Position numbers and translations under genes: made by a program
Notes under the pieces: model-generated
The model's database searches: none
Told to the model about the DNA's origin: nothing
What the model saw: only the letters and a program-made list of their open reading frames with translations
Assembly: GCA_000507305.1 (NCBI GenBank)
Contig: DF240852.1
Span: 1-64,000, forward strand
Direction of reading: 5' to 3'
Source of the DNA: Breviolum minutum Mf 1.05b.01
Lineage: Eukaryota; Sar; Dinophyceae; Suessiales; Symbiodiniaceae
DNA length: 64,000 bases
Shown: piece after piece, positions 36,501-47,599 of the stretch
How the letters are laid out: every line of letters begins with the position of its first letter
Numbering within the stretch: position 1 is the first letter of the stretch

Positions 36501-39500
36501 TGTTTTTACTGTGCATGTAATATCTACTATGTATAAACATATATATATAAATGATAAACAAACTATTTACCAGGCATACATGTATAAATGCCATATACAA
36601 TCTATATATATACATATAGTAAACAAATGGTGAACATATATGGATATACAGTAGTACGTAGGACGTCATGTGTCCAAAACATGCAGGTACCAATGGAGAC
36701 TAGCCTGACCTCGATGCAACATCGATGAATCCGAGTCTCCAAACACGAACGGCAAAGACTCCACGTTCCTTGGAAGGCGTGGTTCATGGTTCAACGTTAA
36801 AAAAACGTAAGGCGAAAACGCCTGCTCCGTAGGAAAACTGTTCTTTGGGGAGAACACTTTGATTCTGGATTTTTTGAAATTTGTTTGGGAAATGGCCTTT
36901 TCCACTGCGTTTTCTCATTTCAATTTCTTTACAGCGATCCTTTGGGATTCCTTTCAGAAAACCACCAAGCCAAATCTCACCCCTGTTGCCAATTGCTTCT
37001 TGGAGCAGTGTTCATAACCCTGACCCTTGTGATAGTTCATTCTCAATGCTGGTTGGTGAATGTATCGGGATCCTCTTAAATTGATCTCTAATCCCAATAA
37101 AATCAGGTAGTATGACTTCCCTTTCCCCCAAAAGCAGGAACTAACCAGGGCGAAATGATCACTAGTCATTTGCTATCATTTTTTGGTATGGAAACACATT
37201 TGGGAAGTTGCCAACGCACGAACTTGAATTTCATGGTATCATAGCCCTTTAAGCGTCAAGAAATCACTCATCCAATCATATCAGTGGATGTTTTGTGGAG
37301 GAAACTTACCCTCCCGAAGTTTAACAGTTCGCCCCTGAAAAATGATGGTTGGAAGACGATCCTCTCCTTTTCGGATGGTATATCTTCAGGGGCGAACTGT
37401 TAAACTTCCAGGGGGTATTTTTGTTGCTGTTCCCTTCTGGATAGATCTCATCGTGTCCGCACCGTGACGCCGGATCTTGCGGATCTAAATCTTGCCGAGT
37501 GTCAGGCCCCCGTCGTTCCAAAAGAAATGCCATAATGGGTACCAGCACTGCAGCAGCCACACAAAATGCCACCGAAATATGGCCTTGAATCAAGGCATTC
37601 TTGTCACCAAAGAGTCCATCAAAACAACCTGCATCATCATCTTGCAGGACGAAGACTGCAAAGCAATGAGAAGCACAAAGCAACCACAGCACCGTAGCGA
37701 CCTGAAAACTAAACAGCCATGAAAAACAACAGAAAACATGGAAACATAAGGAATCGGAAGAGGCCCTGTGTCAAATCATCTTCGCAATGCGAGAACAAAT
37801 GAACTCCATTGATACCCTTCTAAATCTATAATGTATCTATATATATATATCTCTCTCTCTCTCACTATCACTAAGTGACTTGAAAATCATTAAACCCGCT
37901 TCTATTTTGTACCCCCCCCAAAAAAAAATAAAACAAAACAAAGTGACACCGGTCTTCACCACAAGGTCAGTAGTGCCCAGGCCGCTGATATTCACTCCAG
38001 ATTCATGGGCACTACGTAAACCTCAAGTCGGTTGGTTTACGGCGTGTGAGAATTCCTGGCACTGAAACAAAAAAACATAGCAACCTGAAAAAAAAGTCTT
38101 ATCACCAAGAATTTCAGGTACCTAAGATGGAGGTACTGAAGCTTATAAGGCTACTTTGGGGGTGGGTTTTCCCTTACATAAGCCTTACATACAGCTTTTA
38201 TAGGTGAGTACCTCCATTTTAGGTACCTGAAATGTTTGGTGATCTTATCAGCAGCAAGTGTTCGAGGTTCTATATGTAGCTTGAGGTTTTCTTATTTTGG
38301 ATGGTCACCAGGATTTGTGTTGGAAACTTGGGATTGTGAAACGAGCGCAAAACGACCACCATTTTCACCGCTCATGGATGCTGCCCAAATTCGCAGGGAA
38401 GTATCCCAAGTTTAAGAGTTTCCTATTCACCTTCTTTTTCCACATAGTATCTGGCGAAATCCCAAGAAAAATGATGTATAGGTTAAGACCTTGCTCAGGA
38501 ATACTCATCAACTGTATCAGCGAATTTGATGATGTTTTTGTATTGTTGTTAATTAGTTCAAAATATATAAACACAAAAACGTCAAAAAAAAAATACTGGA
38601 CACCAACTTTGCTGGATGATGAGCTATCATCATAAGCACCTGCTTTCATCAAAATCTCTATGGCAATCTCCACCTCCTGTTCGAATCCAGCAATCGCTTC
38701 GCGAATGCGGATTTCATCTCGACGATTGGAGCATTTGGCATCCTGATCGATGTTGAGGAACCCACATACTCAACGTTCCAACAGGACTGAAAACACATAG
38801 CCCCTCCCTGAAACTAACAGACATCGCCCCAGAAAATGCTGGCTTTAAAAAAGGAATCTCCAAACTTCCAGGGGGTCAATTTTCAGGGGCGAGCTGTTGG
38901 TTTCAGGAAAGGTAACTTCCAAAGAAGGATTTAATGTCCCTTTTCAAGTGGTCACGGTGTTCAAAGTCTTATGGGTAAAGTCCATGATACCTGGTTGGTT
39001 TGGAAGGGTATCTATAAGGGTCAATGATCATCGTTACAGAACTTGATATGTTTTTTTTCACCTCCAAAAGCATCCAGGGTGAAGAAAAGAACATTCGCAG
39101 AAAAAAGGAGTTGATTCTTTCAACATGATCACTAACCGGTAAGGAAACCTCATTCTGATACCCTACGTATGGGTTTTCACGATCGAAAGGATCGTTTAGT
39201 AACGATCCTTATCACCAATCAGGATCTGAGGCTCGACCTTCCAACCTAGATGGAGCACCAACTGACTTTTAGATATCAAAGGAACACCCCACCAACTCCG
39301 GGGGGGTAAAGGGGCCCCACAGTGGCACTGTGATCCCAACCCCCAGCAAGTTCGTTTTGTCACGAAAAAATCGAATTAAAAAAATCCCAAGTCTCTGCCA
39401 AAGAAGTAAAATCCAAATTGGTCGCTTGCCTTTCGAGCTCTCTGTCTTCCAATAACTCTTCATTGAGCTGCGTCACTCGCAAAACGTTGAAGAGCCAGGT

Positions 39501-42500
39501 ACCCAAAAGGATGAAATAGTGATCCTCAGAGATTGTAGGGTCGGACCCCTGGAAAAGAAAGGGTGAACAACAACACTAGCTCCACAAATGGTGAAAAAAT
39601 ACCTGGGTGATCCTTTTTGCTGAAAAGGATTACAACAAGCTCGATGACTTGAAGAATTCCTTTGAACCAACCATATCTTCAATGGTTTTATGCCACGATT
39701 ATGGGATTTGGGGTCAACACAATCCACCATCCATTGCAACAAACATAACACGAAACTCTGTGGGGGGCATGGGAAGGCAGCATCTACTACGGTACCAAGG
39801 TGATATACAACTTGTTTCATACAATCTCGTGGGGTATCAATGCCAACCTCCCCCGAAATGCCACTCCCTTCAGGCGTTGCCCCTTTACTTTTACTGTCAA
39901 GCAAGGTTTGAAGGCTGAATGGATCTCACCAGTTTCAAAGGGGATGGCTTCGCTTCCATTTTTGGAGGTTGCAAAAAAATGGTTGGAACTCGGTTTGCTC
40001 CGGAGAAAATAAAACACGCAGCGTGATTTCGTGTAGTGGTAATCTATTTGTCCCCGAAATAAAACAATTTCACCCCATTCAACACATCCGTAATACATAC
40101 TTAGAGACTTCAGAAGCAAACGCAAACTCACCTGAACAAATCATGAAATGCCTTGGATATGATGGATATGGAAAGCTGCGAAATTTTGTTGAAGGAATTC
40201 ATCTTCCCGATGTTCAATGGACCACCCCTGAAAAGTTATCGGAACATCATTTTTCCGGAAACAAAAATGGAGAATCTTTCTTCCTAAATGGAGTTACTAA
40301 AAAAAATGTGAATGAATTTCCAATATGAGTGGGTAGACCCATGTCCAAAATTGTCCAAATCGTTTGAATCCTACATTTTTTCGGACCACCAAAAAAAAGC
40401 GCTCTTCAGCCCATCAGCACATCAGCACCGAGCATCAAAGTTGGATGGTGTGAAATATGGACCGGGGAGCATGATCCAAGGAATCGACACCATTGTCAGT
40501 AAGAACATCAGCAACAAATGCAGCGCACGCAATAAAGACATATTTTGATGAATACAACCTCGATCGGTTGGGGATTTACACGTTGGCCGAGGTTGGGTTT
40601 TTGTTTTACCTTGATTACACATCACAAGAAACGGGGTGATTTCATAATGACCATGATTGTTGGTCCCGTATGGTCCCGTGATGTTTTAAGCTTGCCCGAA
40701 GTCCGGGACGACAGCAAACCCTGAACATCCCTAAAACCAGTCACTTTCTTGATGATAGGTGGTGGGGTTCCAAATTAATAGACCCTATATACAGTTGGCA
40801 GATTGCTGTAGCACAACACATGCGGATCAGTGCTGAACCCACTTTTCCGTGTGAGTGTTTTTTTCCCATGTGAAATCAATGTTGATTGGCCTTTTAGCGG
40901 CTTCAAAATCCAAGCATTTCAAAAGCTTCCCCCTAACCCTTTAAAATAACTGGCATTCCTGTCATGCCACCTGCGTCATTTCTCCTTGTAAACTCTATAC
41001 CCAACATCTTTTGCAAAAAACAGAGGGACTAACTCGCTGAATGCTGGAACAATTTCAAAAAACAGGACCCTTTGACGGAAAAACACACTTCGGACCACAT
41101 GATTTTGTTTGCCTCAAAGCAACGGTGAGGACATTTCCCCTTGATCAACTTGAAAATTGGAGAAATTCCAAAGCATAGCACTGTCATCACAAAGATCGAA
41201 AGGAAAATCCCATCTGTTGCCTTCTTCAACTCTAAGTTGTCCACTGGAATGAAAACCACCAGGATGCCTGGCTTTTTTTGAGAACTTCTTTTTTGTCAGT
41301 TGTGCTTGCTTCAAAGGGAGGTTGGAAATATTGCTCATCTCTAGGAACCCCAAAGCGCCACTACTTGGCCGATAAGTTGTGACAACAAAGTGCATCATGC
41401 CTTTGAAGTACAACTTGGATACAATACTCAGATTGGGTGATCTCAAATCTAGTACGAATGTATGTTTATCTATACCGTAGCATCAAGACATCAAGACATC
41501 CATGGAAATGCAGCCTCAAGAAAGCAAATTCAGAAGAAAATTTCCACATTTTTTGATACAACAAATGCAACTCCTTAAGCGCATTCCAATGCACCTGTGA
41601 CCATGCCCAAACTGGCAGGAAGAAGAATGGTCAGAAGCGTAACCCTGCATTGAGCAGCAAGTCTCCTCAAACACAAAGATGGTAAGCATCTTGCAGGATG
41701 CTTCTGGGCAAATAAGAATAATTACCCTCCAGGGAACTAACATATCCCCAAAAAATGGCATTTTGAAGATGATTTTCCTTTTCCCAAGGTGGGATAAGTT
41801 AATTCCCTGGAGGGTACTTGTTTGAAAACTGAATTAATATGAATTGATGCTTTTTTTGGAAAATATGATCCTACCTTTCAGAAACCTTTTGAGATGAGGC
41901 TTTTTGGACGTTTTAAATCCTTCAACAAAAATCCCTCAAAAACGAATGGCCCCAGGCAACAAAAGAACCAAAAATCATCAAGTCTTATTAACCATTGGTT
42001 TCCCTTAATAAGGCCTTATTAAACCATTATTTCTGGGGGGGGGTAGGTTAGGGGGGGGTAGGTTGACTAGCCATGATCTGATTTTAATGTTTCTGGTGCT
42101 ATGTTACTCTAGTTGGTGATTTCAACCCATTTGGAAAAATATTCAAAACGTTTTTTTTTTCCCCAAATAGGAGTGAATATGAAAACTATTTGAAACCACC
42201 ACTTAGTACTTTAAGTTATGGGAAGGTAACCAACACTACCTATATACAATGATTTGTTGGTGATTTTTTCTGGTTGTTGCTCTCCTGTCTTACCCGGAAA
42301 TTCACTGGTGGATCACTTCCCAGGAGTGGGCCAGAAAGCAACCAAGCTAAGTTCCATTTCACCATGGACTTATTAAAACAATAGGCCAAATATGTCGTTT
42401 AAGGATGGATATGGGTGGATTCTACAGCGATGAAAAGAGGAGAAAAAAACGCATTCTTCAGGCCAACGTGTCACCAAATGAATCCAGAATGGTTCACCAA

Positions 42501-45500
42501 AGATTCTCCTGAAAGAGATTGAGGAAACCCGCAAAACTGTCCGTGTGCCCGAAACATGTTCGGAACCCGAAAAAAGTGAGGTCGTTTTAGGGTCACCAAG
42601 CTCCAAAAATTTCGCCATTATGAGGTGAGTATTCCAGTAGATGTTTGTTTCCAAACTTCACTTCTTAACATGTCAGGCTTTAACAAAAATCAGAGCCGCC
42701 GCTCCCAATCTCAGCTTACAATTATACACAGCTTTTTGCTGACAAACACCATTTTTCGGCCACACAAGTGTTTTGGTAGACACATTCCAAAACGCCAAGC
42801 ATCGGTCTAGCAGGCATGATGCATGTCTTCTTGTATTGTGTCCCAAGGTACGCTTCATAGACGCACCACAAGCGCGTGTAAATGCCAACCTCAATGACAA
42901 AAACTGACCAAATCTCAACCGAGCAGATAAGTTTAGGTTGGCGATTTGCATCGGGTAGTCCCAGCAGAATGAACCACAGACCGATACCCAGGACGTCCAA
43001 GCCGACCAAACTTTACCCATTGTTAGTAGGGAATCCTTTTCATGGATCATCCTAAAGTCCTAGCGGCCATTCTTGGTTTGGTCTTGGACTTCCGGGGTAT
43101 ACATGTAAATCCAATTGAATTCGCTCGTCATGTCTATATGTGGGTTTGTAGGGCTGTTCCTTCTTCGGCTCTTACAACACCGCGGGAACTTTGCTACTGT
43201 CTTAGAAACCTCGCTGTACCTGTTTCAGTAGTCTCTGCTCTGCCATTTGCAATGGGAAGGCACACACGCAAAAAAGGACATCTTGAAAATATGGGGAAAA
43301 ACAACTGTACAGAAAGACAACTACAGAATGAGGAAAAAAAGCGTCAACCAAACAAACAAATACTAAGAATATTCAAGCAAACCATAAACCTAAGAAAATC
43401 TCCAAATCAAACTCCTACTGTAGAGATTGATAAAGAAACACCCTACCAAGGTTAAGAAAGCGCTTCAATGATAATGGAGGGTGTGCCTGGATTGTGGTAA
43501 AAATAAACATCACCCCCCGAAATTTAACATGGAACCTGAAAATCACCTGCTTGAAAAGGAAACTCACTTTCGAAACCTTCATTTTCGGGTTCCATGTTAA
43601 TTTTCAGGGGTGTAACCCTTCTGGCTTCCAAACACTGTGCCAAAAATTGATGGTGCAAGCAGAAAGCCGAGCCCTTAAGAGATATTTGATGGTCTAATAA
43701 GCCTTGAGCACTCCATGGAGTGAGCGCAAATCAAAAGGAAATTTCGGAGGTGACATGAACAAGAACATCTGTAAGACACAGGTATGACCACGACATCACC
43801 CCAAAAAAAAACGCCTGGCCACATTTCAACAAAAATGGAATTGGTTGATTCACTGCACATGTGAGCGCATACTAATCATACTACTTTCCTCTGTGATGCT
43901 TGGGGATCATGAAAAAACGCCCAAAGCTTTCCAAGACAGGCTTGTTTGGAGGCTGCGTTCCCGTGACTACCTGCACCATCTCGCCATGGTATTGGAGTCA
44001 TACCTTGTACCTTCATTCTACTGGAAGCACTACTTGAGATGCTGAACCACCTGCAGGTTGATGGAAGACATCCCAAACAACTACCGAAAGGATGTAAACA
44101 AACCTTGTTAATAATGGGATATTTACCAAATCAATTGGTCAGCCGGATTTCAGCAATCAACAGTAGGAACAGTCACCACCAGGGTCTTTACATTTCTAGC
44201 AAATTCCCACCAAAAAAAACTTAATTTGCCACTGGCATCCTCTGGGGAACATCTCCAAACTATTACACACAAAAGGTTGTCACAAGCCCCATAGATCTCA
44301 AAGTGACTGAGCTATTCGGGATGATCAAGACATGTGATGCTCTCTGCATGGCATAAGCGAAAGGACTTTGCTCCGGTGGAACGTCCAGCAAAGTGCTGAT
44401 GTCCAGATTTTGTGGGTTGGCCAAAAGGCAGCAATACCTCAGGGCAGTGGCAGCAAACAGCCACAACCCACAGCTTCGTTTCGGTTCGTCCTTCCGTTTT
44501 GGACCTCACCATAGATTCACGAATCGTGTTTTTTTTGTATCAAGTCGTAGGAAATGCACGAATTGTCCCAAAGCAACGATAAACTGCGTCTAAATCAAGT
44601 GCCATTCAAACTGATCAAACTAGTTCTTCAATTTTAATTCATAATGCAATGTAAGTTTCAAATTGTGCATCCTTTGCAGTCGTGGCCACGCACGTCTCAC
44701 ATGATCACCAAGTTCAAAAATACCTGCAACAGGGAAATGGTCTACATGGGAAAAAAACTGGGTACAGGGCTGAGATGGTAACCACTGCCTTTTAATGATA
44801 CTACCCTATATCCCAAACATATTTGATCTTGTGTGTGAGTAATCATAAGTTATACAAGAGGGTTGTAGATTTGACCTGAAAAATCCAAGCCAAACCCTGC
44901 TGAATCACCCATATTTAGGTCCCGGCTTGGTACCATCTGTGGCGGCTTGTTTCCCCGAAAAAATGGGGCCACATCTGCAACTTCGTAGTTTTTGCTACAA
45001 AACAAGGGAGTTGCACCTTGGTGAAAAGTTCCTGCCGGAAAAACCACCCTTTGAGTTTGAGAAGTCTGAACCAAAATGAAAACTTCCTTCCCAACCCTAC
45101 TGTTGATGGTTCAGAAATCCCAAACAACCAAATGGGATGTATCAAAACCCGTGCAAATAATGTGATAAGCTACCTATCAACTGGTGCCAGATTTTCGCAG
45201 TATCACACTCTTTCATTTCGCAAGTCCGACACCCAAACGATCTGCCTTCGCCATGGTCAATTCATACGGATGTCATATCACCTACAGTACCCATCCTAAC
45301 TTTTTGTTATGCTTCTCGTTTTCAAACCAAATAGCCCCATTAGCTACCCCCCAAAACGGATCAACAACAAGAATACCTCATCCATCATCCATCCATCTCG
45401 GAAAAAAAACCTCCACCTTTGCTTTTTTTGCTCAAAAAAAATCTGGTTGGTGGTTCAACCCCTTTGAAAAATATTAGTCAAAATGGAAATCTTCCCCAAA

Positions 45501-46640
45501 TAGGGATGAAAATAAAAAATATTTGAAACCACCAACTAGAAAATCAACTTGCCTTCAGCCCATGCATGGGAGATGAAGACCTCACAAAGCAAACCTTCCG
45601 GATGTTTCATCAAGGCATAACTCATTCCACCAGCTGCACGTGTCACAGGCTTCACGTAGTATTCATTCACTTCATAGAGGTTGGGACCTGAAAAATGCGG
45701 AAGGGGAACAAAATCTAACAGTTATAAATGAAATATATTGGGGTTATATAACCTAGCTATACATGGGAAATATTGGGGTTATATAACCTAATTATATATG
45801 GGATATATTGGAGTTATAACCTAGTAACATTAAATGGAACATGGGAAGCTTGTCTTTTTTGGGATATTTTTGTTCCAAAATCACATGCCACGAAAAAGGC
45901 ATGTAGGCAGTTTCAACAAAATATGTTTCGAAGCAGCTGCTACCATGGGAACCTACTACCTTCATTTTTAGGGGTATGAGCCCATATTTTTTGGACCTAA
46001 AACCTCCATGTTTCAAGGCTTTGGGGTCCAAAGGTATCTAGTATTTAATTAATGCAGTTCACAGCTCATGATTGAAACTGAAATCATCTAAACACCCTCT
46101 AGATTCTAAATGTACCAACCTTCTACGAAGTCTTCTATGGAAAGCCCTACAAACCTTTAGTTCCGAGCTCCAGCTGCTGATCTCAAATTTGTAGCCAGTG
46201 TTGTTGGTTGAACATCCACACTCGGTGATAATAGCAACTGGGGGAAAGTCTATTCGGCCCATCTCCGTGTGCATTGTCATAATGTACAAATAAACCTAAT
46301 AAAACTATCTCAGTATACAAATTTAAATGTATCTGCAGGGAAATCTACCTCATGTATTCTTACACTAGCATGCACCATCACAACGTACCACTTTTCAGTA
46401 CTGACCAGTAAACACATGGATGCCAACCAACAAACAATGGCAAATATCACAAACTTTCTCGAAAACTTGCTGCAACCAAGTAACCGCTCTCTTCGTCTTG
46501 GAAGAATCGCGTCAATCGAAGGGTAGAACTGCGTTCTACTTGTCGACGATAAGCTTCAGCAGGGTCCATATCCTTCAAATTTCCTTGAGTCCAGACTTCA
46601 CGCACATGTTCAATAAACCTCGAGTCGGAAACGTTTCCGA
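33334..46640 (-). CDS. Gene B: TIR-like multi-pass membrane protein
   Basis: Exons, 5' to 3': 46471-46640, then 45553-45687, 44678-44723, 44308-44437, 42796-42889, 41121-41243, 40437-40558, 39396-39524, 38625-38742, 37948-38021, 37496-37701, 34220-34343 and 33334-33507 (stop). From 45687 to the stop they form one open frame of 490 codons. TIR-like motifs are CEVFISHAW (about residue 34), HVLIIPNSS and RLWCVYE (Glu about 115). Seven hydrophobic segments lie near residues 147-166, 187-206, 217-233, 324-345, 362-383, 392-412 and 434-456. The tail has a Ser/Asp/Glu-rich end (SQSSTESDTS). Donors are seven GC, two GT and two GA. A small exon is needed between 46471 and 45687 to fix the phase; a candidate lies at about 46150-46270. 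The first exon may be the copy at 59584-59682. The exon order is identical to gene A. Confidence 0.8.
34795..35252. mobile_element. 458-bp element with GGGTATGGCCCCTTC ends
   Basis: The left end is GGGTATGGCCCCTTCCCAGT then AACAGTG. The right end is CACTGTTACTGAGAAGGGGC then CATACCC. These are inverted repeats of about 27 bp. The CCCAGTAACAGTGACC word is repeated inside at 35159. No open frame for a transposase is present, so it is non-autonomous. It lies in the gene B intron between 34344 and 37495. Confidence 0.75.
37307..37418. mobile_element. CCCTGAAACTAACAG-type MITE copy
   Basis: It is nearly identical to 13109-13214. It begins TACCCTCCCGAAGTTTAACA and ends TGTTAAACTTCCAGGGGGTA. It sits about 80 bases beyond the donor of gene B exon 37496-37701. 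Confidence 0.8.
37496..38021 (-). other. Gene B exons with paired membrane segments
   Basis: Exon 37948-38021 encodes SGVNISGLGTTDLVVKT, matching SGFNIAGLGSADLVVKT in gene A exon 21458-21519. Exon 37496-37701 encodes VLWLLCASHCFAVFVL, a short Asp/Cys-rich loop, then GHISVAFCVAAAVLVPIMAF. The last codons lead to a GCAAGA donor. This pair is one of the clearest demonstrations that A and B are paralogues. Confidence 0.8.
38100..38244. mobile_element. Inverted-repeat element ATCACCAAGAATTTCAGGTA
   Basis: 145 bp. The ends are ATCACCAAGAATTTCAGGTA then CCTAAGATGGAGGTAC, and GTACCTCCATTTTAGGTACC then TGAAATGTTTGGTGAT. The inverted arms are about 36 bp with two or three mismatches. The middle CTTATAAGGC and AAGCCTTACATACAGCTTTT also pairs partly. 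Confidence 0.8.
38801..38914. mobile_element. CCCTGAAACTAACAG-type MITE copy
   Basis: The left end is CCCCTCCCTGAAACTAACAG and the right end GGGGCGAGCTGTTGGTTTCA. It lies in the intron 38743-39395, which is private to gene B. Confidence 0.7.
41723..41818. mobile_element. TACCCTCCAGGGAACTAAC element
   Basis: 96 bp with inverted ends TACCCTCCAGGGAACTAACA and TAATTCCCTGGAGGGTA. It is in the gene B intron between 42796 and 41243. Confidence 0.7.
42109..42207 (-). mobile_element. CTAG-type MITE copy in a gene B intron
   Basis: It starts CTAGTTGGTGATTTCAACCC and ends TTTGAAACCACCACTTAG. TACT flanks it on both sides, a candidate 4-bp target duplication. A diverged relative of the 24480 element ends about 35 bases upstream. 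Confidence 0.8.
43510..43616. mobile_element. ACCCCCCGAAATTTAACATGGAACC element
   Basis: Inverted ends: ACCCCCCGAAATTTAACATG then GAACCTGAAAAT, and ATTTTCGGGTTCCATGTTAA then TTTTCAGGGGTG. Its ends are related to the GGCTGGAACATAATC family at 2925. Confidence 0.7.
44055..44165. mobile_element. TTGATGGAAGACATCC element copy
   Basis: The left end is GGTTGATGGAAGACATCCC and the right end GCCGGATTTCAGCAATCAAC. It lies in the gene B intron between 44308 and 42889. Confidence 0.6.
45443..45539 (-). mobile_element. CTAG-type MITE just after a gene B donor
   Basis: It starts CTGGTTGGTGGTTCAACCCC and ends TTTGAAACCACCAACTAG. On the minus strand its first base lies 13 bases after the GC donor of exon 45553-45687, so it occupies the very start of that intron. 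Confidence 0.8.
45733..45823. repeat. Short tandem repeat GGTTATATAACCTA
   Basis: Three degenerate copies of a unit of about 34 bp containing ATATTGGGGTTATATAACCT and ATACATGGGA. Confidence 0.75.
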
Positions 46641-46943
46641 CTGTCACTTAAACGGTGAGTTTTGTTGATGCATTTAAAGGTGGATACTGCTTTCGGGGGG
46701 TAGGTGGTTAGGGTATAAATTTTGATGGTTAAATGATGTTAAATGCAGGTAAATATACCATACATGGATGGTATGGGATAGGAAATCCAGAAAAGTTCGA
46801 TGATTCGATGTGGCCTGACATACTAAGTGCGGCCACGAACTTTTGACAGATTGCGTGTGGACAATCTGATGCTGACTGAAAGTTACGGGAAATGGTTGGA
46901 ATGTAAAAAAAACACATCAAAATCATTGAACATTTGCTTGCAA

Positions 46944-46995
46944 ATGTGCATTTTCTGAGCATGTGCATTTTCTGAGCATGTGCATTTTCTGAGCA
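46944..46995. repeat. 17-bp tandem repeat TGTGCATTTTCTGAGCA
   Basis: Three exact or near-exact units in a row, upstream of the gene B exon 46471-46640. Confidence 0.9.
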
Positions 46996-47156
46996 ACCGA
47001 CTTTTTTTTGGAATGAGTCACAGGTATGTCAGAATATATGTTATAGTTTTTTCAGGAATCTATCCACTAGAAAGCACAATAGAACACATGTGCACCAGTT
47101 GAACCAAAGGCCGCAGGAAAATGATTAAATCGTCTTAGATTAGATGCAATGATTAA

Positions 47157-47254
47157 CTAGTTGGTGATTAGAACCCATTGGAAAAATATTAGTCAAAATG
47201 GGAATCTTCCCCAAGTACGGGTGAAAATAAAAAATATTTGAAACCACCACCTAG
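47157..47254 (-). mobile_element. CTAG-type MITE with TTAA flanks
   Basis: It starts CTAGTTGGTGATTAGAACCC and ends TTTGAAACCACCACCTAG. TTAA flanks both sides and the termini are exact CTAG. It is one of the best-preserved full-length copies. Confidence 0.85.
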
Positions 47255-47599
47255 TTAAATAGTCTTAGATGACTCTAGGTAGTTCCTTCCCAATGTAAAG
47301 GCTTTTTTAGTATCATAAGATCAGAACCACGGATGGTCTAGTCAAGGAATCCCGAAAAACAAAGGGATTCGATATATAACTACTACCTGTGCATCTACCT
47401 AGAATAGTAAACGGTTCAGCATTAAGCATTTCAACAAAGCTTCATTAATCGAGAGTTATTCAAACAAAGTATTCTAGATTATAGATGATATAGATACAAT
47501 TTTATTGATATTCCCTTCTTTTGACCAAAAAAAATATCCTAAAGAAAAGACAACATTATATATACCTACGCCAACCGACTCCTGCAAATTTGTAGGACA

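Larger units (their letters stand above)
42796..45687 (-). other. TIR-like domain of gene B (four exons)
   Basis: Exons 45553-45687, 44678-44723, 44308-44437 and 42796-42889 match those of gene A in length (135, 46, 130 and 94 nt) and phase. Junction donors are GAAG|GCAAGT, GACT|GCAAAG, CTCA|GTCACT and CTTG|GCGTTT. The third is GT where gene A has GC at the homologous site. The assembled motifs are VFISHAWAEGIFEL, RLYCCLLANPQNLDIS, VLIIPNSS and TRLWCVYEAYLGTQ. Confidence 0.7.
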
